This document shows, one piece after another, positions 27,307-34,280 of a stretch of 64,000 nucleotides of DNA (the stretch's first letter is position 1; every line of letters begins with the position of its first letter). The position numbers were made by a program, and so were the translations under genes. The notes under the pieces are model-generated. The model saw only the letters and a list, made by a program, of their open reading frames with translations, was not told the origin of the DNA and did not search any database. The stretch comes from Streptomyces sp. L-9-10 (GTDB lineage Bacteria; Actinomycetota; Actinomycetes; Streptomycetales; Streptomycetaceae), in assembly GCF_004151105.1 (NCBI RefSeq), contig NZ_PHRF01000005.1:140016-204015 (forward strand). The letters are read 5' to 3'.

Positions 27307-28233
27307 ATGACGCTCCTGTCGACGCCCGCGAAGGCAGCACCACCACCCCGCCCACGAGCGCGGTCACACGTCCGCAAGCAGGCCCTCATCGGCTGGGGAT
27401 TCGCCGGTCCGTTCGTCGCCGTCTTCGCGCTCGTCTTCCTCGCGCCGATCGGATACGCCCTGTATCTGAGCCTGTTCCGCGACCGGCTGATCGGCGGCAC
27501 GTCGTTCGTGGGCCTGGACAACTACGCCCAGGCGCTGACCGATGCGCGGTTCTGGGAAGGACTGACCAGGGTCGGACTCTTCCTTGCCGTACAGGTGCCG
27601 ATCATGCTGGGTATCGCGCTGCTGGTGGCGCTCGCGATCGACAGCGGCCGGTTGTACGGCAAGAGCTTCTTCCGTATCTCGGTCTTCCTGCCGTATGCAG
27701 TACCGGCCGTGGTCGCCAGCCTCATGTGGGGCTTCATCTACGGCACCAGATTCGGACTGGTGGGCAACATCAATGACACCTTCGCCGTCTCACTGCCCGA
27801 CCCTCTCTCCCCTTCGCTCGTGCTCGCCTCCATAGGCAACATCGTGACCTGGGAGTTCGTGGGGTACAACATGCTGATCTTCTACTCCGCGCTCAAGATC
27901 GTCCCACGATCGCTGTACGAGGCGGCGGCGATCGACGGAGCCGGCGAGTGGCGGGTCGTGACCGCGATCAAGCTGCCGGCCATCCGCGGCTCCCTGGTCA
28001 TCGCGACGATCTTCTCGATCATCGGAAGTTTCCAGCTCTTCAACGAGCCGAGCATTCTGCAGAAGCTCGCCCCCAACGCGATCACAAGCGATTTCACTCC
28101 CAACCTCTACACCTACTCGCTGTCCTTCTCCGGCCGGCAGCACAACTACGCAGCGACCGTGGCGATCGTGATGGGTGTCATCACCGCGATCATCGCCTAC
28201 GCCGTCCAGCTGCGCGGCATGCGGAAGGGCTGA
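27307..28233 (+). CDS. ABC oligosaccharide permease, MalF-like
   Basis: A 308-aa CUT1-family permease with six helices (WGFAGPFVAVFALVFLAPIG first). The EAA cytoplasmic loop that docks the ATPase reads EAAAIDGAGEWRVVTAIKLP. FVGLDNYAQALTDARFWEGL is a common family block. It pairs with the next gene to form the channel. Like most Streptomyces CUT1 systems there is no ATPase in the operon; the shared MsiK/MalK-type ATPase encoded elsewhere is the likely energiser. First gene of an operon that includes the binding protein and exported GH35, so galacto-oligosaccharides are the likely cargo. Confidence 0.9.
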   Translation: MTLLSTPAKAAPPPRPRARSHVRKQALIGWGFAGPFVAVFALVFLAPIGYALYLSLFRDRLIGGTSFVGLDNYAQALTDARFWEGLTRVGLFLAVQVPIMLGIALLVALAIDSGRLYGKSFFRISVFLPYAVPAVVASLMWGFIYGTRFGLVGNINDTFAVSLPDPLSPSLVLASIGNIVTWEFVGYNMLIFYSALKIVPRSLYEAAAIDGAGEWRVVTAIKLPAIRGSLVIATIFSIIGSFQLFNEPSILQKLAPNAITSDFTPNLYTYSLSFSGRQHNYAATVAIVMGVITAIIAYAVQLRGMRKG

Positions 28234-28236
28234 GCC

Positions 28237-29208
28237 ATGAGCGCGCACGTCTCCAGCGTCCCCCCGACCTCCACCGGCCCCACGGAACCGACCGGTTCGC
28301 CCGGGACGGCCCGTACCGGCCACGCCCCGGTCCGGTCCCGCCGCCGTCACCCCCGCACTCCGCTCAATCCCCGCCCCAGCGTCCCTCTCACCCTCCTGGT
28401 CGGGCTGGTCCTCGTCTACACACTGCTGCCGCTCGCCTGGCTGGTCATCAACGCGACCAAGGACCAGGAGGGCCTGCTCGACTCCTTCGGACTGTGGTTC
28501 GGCAAGGACTTCAACCTCTGGGACAACATCTCCCGCACGCTGTCCTACGACGACGGCGTCTTCGTCCGCTGGCTGCTGAACACCCTGCTGTACGTCGCCG
28601 TGGGAGCGGGCGGCGCCACGGTCCTCGCCGTCCTGGGCGGCTACGCACTCGCCACGTACGAATTCCCCGGCCGCCGCGCCGTGTTCGCGGTCGTCCTCGG
28701 GGCCGTGGCCGTGCCGGGCACGGCCCTGGCGGTGCCGACGTTCCTGATGTTCAGCGGTATGGGACTGACCAACACCCCCTGGGCCGTCATCATCCCCTCG
28801 CTCATCTCACCGTTCGGGCTCTACCTGATGTGGGTGTTCGCCGCCGAGGCCGTACCCGTCGAGCTCCTCGAAGCGGCCCGCATCGACGGCTCCGGTGAGC
28901 TGCGTACGTTCTTCCGCATCGCACTGCCGCTGCTGATGCCGGGCACGGTCACCGTGCTGCTGTTCTCCATGGTCGCGACCTGGAACAACTACTTTCTGCC
29001 ACTGATCATGATCAAGGACCCGGACTGGTATCCGCTCACGCTCGGGCTCAACGCCTGGAACGCCCAGGCACAGACCGCGGGCGGCGAGGCCGTCTTCGAT
29101 CTCATCATCACCGGCTCCCTGCTCACGATCGCCCCGATCGTCGCGATCTTCCTCCTGCTCCAGCGCTACTGGCAGTCCGGCCTGGCCGCGGGCAGCGTCA
29201 AGGAATGA
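28237..29208 (+). CDS. ABC oligosaccharide permease, MalG-like
   Basis: A 323-aa CUT1 permease, starting three bases after the previous stop. A Pro/Thr/Arg-rich cytoplasmic N-terminus of about 45 residues precedes six helices (SVPLTLLVGLVLVYTLLPLA). The EAA loop is ELLEAARIDGSGELRTFFRI, and the ending QRYWQSGLAAGSVKE is characteristic of MalG-like proteins. It forms a heterodimer with the product of the gene before. Confidence 0.9.
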   Translation: MSAHVSSVPPTSTGPTEPTGSPGTARTGHAPVRSRRRHPRTPLNPRPSVPLTLLVGLVLVYTLLPLAWLVINATKDQEGLLDSFGLWFGKDFNLWDNISRTLSYDDGVFVRWLLNTLLYVAVGAGGATVLAVLGGYALATYEFPGRRAVFAVVLGAVAVPGTALAVPTFLMFSGMGLTNTPWAVIIPSLISPFGLYLMWVFAAEAVPVELLEAARIDGSGELRTFFRIALPLLMPGTVTVLLFSMVATWNNYFLPLIMIKDPDWYPLTLGLNAWNAQAQTAGGEAVFDLIITGSLLTIAPIVAIFLLLQRYWQSGLAAGSVKE

Positions 29209-29302
29209 CCCCGGCCCCACCCGTTCTCCCCGTCCCCCTCCCCGCGTCCGCCCCCGCTTCTGCCCCCTCTCCCACCCGCACACCGAACCAGGAGCACCAC
29301 CC

Positions 29303-30637
29303 ATGAGAACGAACAGCACCCGACGGCTTCTCGGTGCCGTCGCCACGGCCTGTGTGATGGCCCTCGGCGCCACCGCCTGCGGCTCGTCCGACCCGGCCAC
29401 CGACGGCGGCGGCAAGAAGGACGTCAAGTCCGCGCTGGAGAAGGGCGGCAAGGTGACGGTATGGGCATGGGAGCCCACACTGAAGAAGGCGGTGGCCGGC
29501 TTCGAGAAGAAGTACCCCAAGGTCGACGTCGAACTCGTCAACGCCGGCACCGGCGACAAGCAGTACACCGCGCTGCAGAACGTCATCACCGCCGGCTCCG
29601 GCGCCCCCGACGTGGCGCAGGTCGAGTACTACGCCGTCGGCCAGTTCGCCATCGGCAAGTCCCTGGAGGACCTCGGGAGCTACGGTGCGACCGCGTACGA
29701 CAAGACCTTCACCACCGGTCCGTGGAACGCCGTGAAGTACGACAAGTCCATCTACGCCCTGCCGATGGACTCGGGTCCCATGGCGCTGTTCTACAACAAG
29801 AAGGTCTTCGACAAGCACGGCGTCAAGGTCCCGGTCACCTGGGACGAGTACGTCGAGGCGGCGCGCACCCTGCACAAGGCCGATCCCGAGATCTTCATCA
29901 CCAACGACACGGGCGACGCGGGCGCCACCACCAGCCTCATCTGGCAGGCCGGGGGCCGCCCTTACAAGACCGAGGGCACCGACGTCTCGATCGACTTCGG
30001 GGACGCAGGCACCAAGACCTACACGAACACCTGGCAGAAGCTGCTCACCGAGGACCTGATCGCTCCGGTCAGCTCATGGAGCGACGAGTGGTACAAGGGC
30101 CTGGCCGACGGCAGCATCGCCACACTGGCCATAGGCGCCTGGATGCCCGCCAGCTTCACCTCGGGCGTCGCGTCCGCCTCCGGTGACTGGCGCGTGGCAC
30201 CCCTCCCGCAGTGGACCGAGGGCGACAAGACCGGCGCCGAGAACGGTGGCAGCTCCCTCGCCGTACCGAAGGCCGCCAAGAACAAGGAACTGGCCTACGC
30301 CTTCGTCGAGTACGCGACCACGGGCGCCGGTGCCTCGGCCCGCGTCGCCGAGGGCTCGTTCCCCGCCACCAAGGGGGACCTGGGGTCGAAGACGTTCCTG
30401 GACGCCGCGTTCCCCTACTTCGGCGGCCAGCGGGCGAACAGGATCTTCGCGGACGCGGCCGGCAACGTCGGCACCGACTGGTCGTACCTGCCGTACCAGG
30501 TCTACGCGAACTCCATCTTCAACGACACCGTGGGCAAGGCCTACATCTCCTCGACCCCCCTCAGCAAGGGGCTGGAGGACTGGCAGCAGGCGAGCATCAC
30601 ATACGGCACCGACCAGGGGTTCAGCGTCAACAAGTAG
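29303..30637 (+). CDS. ABC oligosaccharide-binding lipoprotein
   Basis: A 444-aa family 1 extracellular solute-binding protein. The signal peptide ends at the lipobox ALGATAC; the mature part has the cluster phrases VTVWAWEPTLKKAVAGFEKK, YALPMDSGPMALFYNKKVFD and WDEYVEAARTLHK. It captures an oligosaccharide for the two permeases upstream. A CCAGGAG ribosome site precedes the ATG. A strong hairpin after the stop separates it from the GH35 gene, so the binding protein is probably made in excess of the hydrolase. Confidence 0.9.
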   Translation: MRTNSTRRLLGAVATACVMALGATACGSSDPATDGGGKKDVKSALEKGGKVTVWAWEPTLKKAVAGFEKKYPKVDVELVNAGTGDKQYTALQNVITAGSGAPDVAQVEYYAVGQFAIGKSLEDLGSYGATAYDKTFTTGPWNAVKYDKSIYALPMDSGPMALFYNKKVFDKHGVKVPVTWDEYVEAARTLHKADPEIFITNDTGDAGATTSLIWQAGGRPYKTEGTDVSIDFGDAGTKTYTNTWQKLLTEDLIAPVSSWSDEWYKGLADGSIATLAIGAWMPASFTSGVASASGDWRVAPLPQWTEGDKTGAENGGSSLAVPKAAKNKELAYAFVEYATTGAGASARVAEGSFPATKGDLGSKTFLDAAFPYFGGQRANRIFADAAGNVGTDWSYLPYQVYANSIFNDTVGKAYISSTPLSKGLEDWQQASITYGTDQGFSVNK

Positions 30638-30712
30638 TCCGGTCACGCGTCGGCGGCCGTACCGGACCCCTCCGGCACGGCCGCGCGACCGACCACCTCG
30701 CCGTGTCGCTGT

Positions 30713-30739
30713 GACGACGCGGACGACGCGGACGACGCG
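30713..30739. repeat. Tandem 9-bp repeat
   Basis: Three perfect copies of GACGACGCG, followed by a decayed GACGGCGAC stretch to about 30775. It sits in the 252-bp gap between the binding protein and GH35 genes, where I see no gene. Confidence 0.7.
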
Positions 30740-30825
30740 GACGGCGACGCCTGCGGAGAAGACGGCGACGGCGGACAGTTGCCGACCGCCGGCACGTCCC
30801 GCGTACCCGCCCCTCCGCATGACAC

Positions 30826-30849
30826 GACCCCGGGGACGGCCCCGGGGTC
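30826..30849 (+). terminator. Hairpin before exported GH35 gene
   Basis: GACCCCGGGG (30826-30835) pairs perfectly with CCCCGGGGTC (30840-30849) over a 4-nt loop. It lies 41 bp before the GH35 start and may reduce read-through from the transporter operon. Confidence 0.8.
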
Positions 30850-30889
30850 GGCGACTTCGTACGACACGACACCACACCGAGGAGAAGAG

Positions 30890-33646
30890 ATGGACTACTC
30901 GTCGTACATCCGACCCGAGGCCGTCAGCCGTCGGGGGGCGATGAAACTGCTGGGCGCCGGTGCGGCGGCGGTCGCCGCCGGCCCCGTCCTCGGTGGGCTG
31001 CCGCGGCCCTCCGAAGCGCTGGCGGCCGATCGCGCGGCGGCAGAGCCCGTGATGCTGGTCAATGTGCGCAGCGGCCTCCGGCTCGATGTCGAGGGCGGGT
31101 CCGCTGCCGACGGTGCCGCGGTCATCCAGTGGAAGGCCACCGGTGCCACCAACCAGCTGTGGTCGCCAACCCAGGTGGGCGGCGGGTGGGTGACGATCGG
31201 CTCGGTGGCGTCGGCCAGGGTCCTCGACGTGTACGGGGGCCGGACCGTCGACGGCTCGCAGGTGATCCAGTGGCAGGGCAACGGCGGAACCAACCAGCAG
31301 TGGCGCCTGGACGATGCGGGCCAGGGCCGGGTGAAGATCGTCAGCAGGCCCAGCGGCAAGCTCCTCTCGGTGGCGGGGTCCGCCACCACCGGCGGCGCGA
31401 CGATCGAGATCCGTTCCGACACCGCGGACCCGAGTCAGCTGTGGAAGGTCGTGCCCTCGCTCGGCTATCACCTGGACGTGGCGGCAGCCGAGCCGAGGAC
31501 CGACACGGCGCTGGCCAACGCCGGAGGAGCCGGCGCGGGGGTCGCCTACGGCGTCACACGCAACGCCTGGTCCAGAAACGGGCAAGCCTGGTATCCGGTC
31601 AGCGGCGAGTTCCACTACGTCCGCCACCCCGCTCACCGCTGGGAGCGCGAGCTGGGCAAGATGCGCGCGGCCGGACTCGACACCGTGGCCACGTACCTGT
31701 TCTGGAACCACCACGAGGAGCCGCAGGGCACCTGGGACTGGACGGGCCACAAGGACCTTCGCGCGTTCGTGACCGCCGCCCAGCGACAGGGACTACTGGT
31801 CTGGCTGCGTGTCGGCCCGTACATCAACGCGGAAGCCACCAACGGGGGCATCCCTTCTTTCGCCCTGTCCGGAAAGCGCACCGACGATCCGGGTTACCTG
31901 GCCAAGGTCGGGTCCTACTTCTCCCGGATCGCGGACCAGGTCCAGGGGTTGTTCGTCAAGGACGGCGGGCCCATCGTCGGAATCCAGCTGGAGAACGAAT
32001 TCGCCTCCGGCGACCCGGCCCACATCACCACCCTGCGTCGGATGTGCGTGGAGCGCGGGTTGGTGGTGCCGTACTACACGGTCACGGCCAACTCCAACTT
32101 CGACAAGGACACCGCGATTCCGCTGCAGGGCGCCTACTGCTACCGCGGGTGGGAGGCCAATGGCGGGACCTCCCCCGTGTCCGGGTTCATCTACGGCACC
32201 GACGAGTGGACCGCCAACACCGACATCGGCGAGGCGAGGTACAACACCCTCGACTACCCGCGCGGGTTCTGCGAACTGGGCACCGGCAGTCCGATGCGCG
32301 GCACCAGCCGCTTCCGCGTCGAGCGTGAGCACGTGGTGGCGCACGCCTACGACTGTGTCGGCCGGGGCGCGAACTACCTGGGCTACTACATGTTCCATGG
32401 CGGGACCCAGACAGCCGGTCTGAACGGAGACTGGGCGCTCACCTACGACTTCCAGGCCCCGCTGGGCGAGTTCGGCCAGACCAGGGACTCCTACCGGTAC
32501 TACCGGCGGCTGCACACCTTCACCGCCGGCTACACCGAGGAACTCGTCAGGACCCGGGTCAGCCGCGACCCCGGACAGATCATGGACCCGGCGCAGACCA
32601 GCCGGCTGCGGTACATCGGCCGCTTCGACACCGCCGGCCGCGGTTTCGTGTTCGTCAACAACACCCAGCGCAATGTCACTCTGTCCAGCCGCGACGACAT
32701 GCAGATCCAGGTACACACGGCCGACGGGACGGTCACACTGCCCGACAAGCCCCTGACCATGCCGAAGGACCGCTGCAACGCGTTCCCCGTCATGACCGAT
32801 CTGAACGGCGTCGACCTGCGCTGGGCCACCGTCGAACCCCTGGCGAAGGTGTCCGGCGACGACGTCCCCACCTTCGTCTACTGGGCACCGGACTGGACCG
32901 ACCGGGCGCTCGCCTTCGACGCGTCCGTCGTCCTCACCCGCGAGTCGGGATCCTTCACCCAGACGGTGACCGGCACCGAGCGGATCGCGCGTGTCCCGGC
33001 CGGGCGGCGCACTTCCCTCCTGGTGCGCGGGGCCGGCACACAGGCCCCCCGCGCGCGGATCGTCGTCCTGAGCGAGGCCGAGTCACTCGACGCGGTGGTC
33101 GCCCCGCTCAACGGACGCGACCGGCTGATCATCACGAGGAAGGCCCAGCTTTCCGGGCTGGCACCGACCGCGCGGTTCACCGCCCGTGCGGGGAGCGTCA
33201 TCACCGCCGACATCCTGCCGGCGGGCGGTCTCGCTCCGAGGGCCGGATGGGACAGGGCTCAGGGCAGTGCCCCCTTCGCGCGCTACACCTTCCGGCTCGG
33301 CGCCTCCCCCGCCGCCCCGAAGGTCACGGCCGCGGGCACCGGACGGTGGCGCATCACCAGCGACCCCGCGGACCTGGCCGACCTGACCGAAGCTCAGCTG
33401 ATCCTGGATTACCGGGGCGGCGAAGCGACCTTGACCGGAGCGGGAACGAAGATCACGAACGACCTCTATCACGGCGAGACCTGGACCATCGACCTGAAGA
33501 ACCTTACCGACACCGATCGCGCTGACCTCCTGGTCGACGTATCCGCATGGGACGACGCGATCGACGGCGTCACACGCCCGTCCGGCACCATGCCGAGTCT
33601 GCCCGGGTGGACCTGGAACCCGATGCGTGAGGCGGTCTGGGCCTGA
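30890..33646 (+). CDS. Tat-exported GH35 beta-galactosidase with N-terminal ricin domain
   Basis: A 918-aa secreted galactosidase. The N-terminus SRRGAMKLLGAGAAAVAAG is a twin-arginine signal. Residues about 50-205 form a ricin-type trefoil with QLW, QQW and QLW ends (TNQLWSPTQVGGG, NQQWRLDDAGQ, SQLWKVVPS), placed before rather than after the catalytic domain. The GH35 barrel follows (SGEFHYVRHPAHRWERELGK, WLRVGPYINAEATNGGIPSF), with acid/base Glu in GIQLENEFASG and probable nucleophile Glu in GFCELGTGSP. The nucleophile region differs from the intracellular GH35 (TEFWIGW), so the two are only distant paralogues. Beta-sandwich domains fill the C-terminus. GAGGAGAAGAG precedes the ATG at 30890. 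It should release galactose from galactan outside the cell. Confidence 0.88.
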   Translation: MDYSSYIRPEAVSRRGAMKLLGAGAAAVAAGPVLGGLPRPSEALAADRAAAEPVMLVNVRSGLRLDVEGGSAADGAAVIQWKATGATNQLWSPTQVGGGWVTIGSVASARVLDVYGGRTVDGSQVIQWQGNGGTNQQWRLDDAGQGRVKIVSRPSGKLLSVAGSATTGGATIEIRSDTADPSQLWKVVPSLGYHLDVAAAEPRTDTALANAGGAGAGVAYGVTRNAWSRNGQAWYPVSGEFHYVRHPAHRWERELGKMRAAGLDTVATYLFWNHHEEPQGTWDWTGHKDLRAFVTAAQRQGLLVWLRVGPYINAEATNGGIPSFALSGKRTDDPGYLAKVGSYFSRIADQVQGLFVKDGGPIVGIQLENEFASGDPAHITTLRRMCVERGLVVPYYTVTANSNFDKDTAIPLQGAYCYRGWEANGGTSPVSGFIYGTDEWTANTDIGEARYNTLDYPRGFCELGTGSPMRGTSRFRVEREHVVAHAYDCVGRGANYLGYYMFHGGTQTAGLNGDWALTYDFQAPLGEFGQTRDSYRYYRRLHTFTAGYTEELVRTRVSRDPGQIMDPAQTSRLRYIGRFDTAGRGFVFVNNTQRNVTLSSRDDMQIQVHTADGTVTLPDKPLTMPKDRCNAFPVMTDLNGVDLRWATVEPLAKVSGDDVPTFVYWAPDWTDRALAFDASVVLTRESGSFTQTVTGTERIARVPAGRRTSLLVRGAGTQAPRARIVVLSEAESLDAVVAPLNGRDRLIITRKAQLSGLAPTARFTARAGSVITADILPAGGLAPRAGWDRAQGSAPFARYTFRLGASPAAPKVTAAGTGRWRITSDPADLADLTEAQLILDYRGGEATLTGAGTKITNDLYHGETWTIDLKNLTDTDRADLLVDVSAWDDAIDGVTRPSGTMPSLPGWTWNPMREAVWA

Positions 33647-33655
33647 CAACTCCTC

Positions 33656-33690
33656 GGCCCCGCCGTGAAACCGGCGACCACGACGGGGCC
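33656..33690 (+). terminator. Hairpin terminator ending the galactan locus
   Basis: GGCCCCGCCGTG (33656-33667) pairs with CACGACGGGGCC (33679-33690) with one mismatch. It starts ten bases after the GH35 stop. Confidence 0.82.
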
Positions 33691-34153
33691 TCCCCGGGAT
33701 TCCCGGTGCCGTGAGCACCGGTTGGCGATCTTCACGCGAACCCCACACTTTGTCATGTACGCAACAATCTGAATATCGACAAGTCAACCCGTTCGATCGA
33801 ACACGCTCCGGCTGCTCACCCCCGAAGAAGCCGGAGAGGGTTCCGGGTTGCCCTTCACGGAGAACCGGCTCGGGCCGGGCCGTGGTCCCGCCCATAGCGG
33901 TGGTTGCGTGAACGCCCGGGGTGGTGGAGCTGTCGCGCAACAGACAAGCGCAGGACGCTTGGTGGCCATCGGTCGCGGCTCACGGACGGGCGGTCCGGCA
34001 CGCCTGCGCTTCGCGGACGCCCTGGCTCGCCGGCCCTGATCCCGGCGAACGCGCCCGTGACGGGACATCAGGCCCGGAAGGGACGGGCCTGCGGGGCCGG
34101 GATGCCTCACGTTTCCTGTGCGTTTCGTCCTGTCGGGCGGTTGTGCGGAGAAC

Positions 34154-34183
34154 TTGAAAAGATCGCTGATAATTTTGTATGAC
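34154..34183 (+). promoter_or_regulatory. Housekeeping-type promoter for the PBP gene
   Basis: TTGAAA (34154-34159) and TATGAC (34178-34183) are spaced by 18 bp, close to the HrdB consensus. The rest of the 634-bp gap from 33647 to here shows a terminator and no convincing gene. Confidence 0.65.
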
Positions 34184-34185
34184 CG

Positions 34186-34280
34186 CAAGGGCCGCAAAGC
34201 GGCTGGGGGGATGGCAGCCGCGTCAGCGGCAGCTGTGTCGACCCGAAGGGGCCGCACGTAGTGGGGAGTGAGACCCAGCC
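34186..34280 (+). other. Structured 5' leader of the PBP gene
   Basis: About 95 nt between the predicted transcription start and the ATG. It contains the hairpin GCCGC-AAA-GCGGC (34191-34203), a G-run, and a second stem GCCGC-GTCA-GCGGC (34217-34230). GC-rich stems this close together are more than a simple ribosome site needs. I cannot match it to a known riboswitch. Confidence 0.35.

Noticed and set aside
33848..34182. Small frames in the 33.7-34.2 kb gap
   Set aside because: They overlap each other, lack ribosome sites and run into the PBP promoter.
34181..34240. Possible c-di-GMP-I (GEMM) riboswitch because of a CGCAAAGC string
   Set aside because: Only the short string matches; the tetraloop/receptor and the second conserved helix are not where they should be. 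Kept only as a structured leader.
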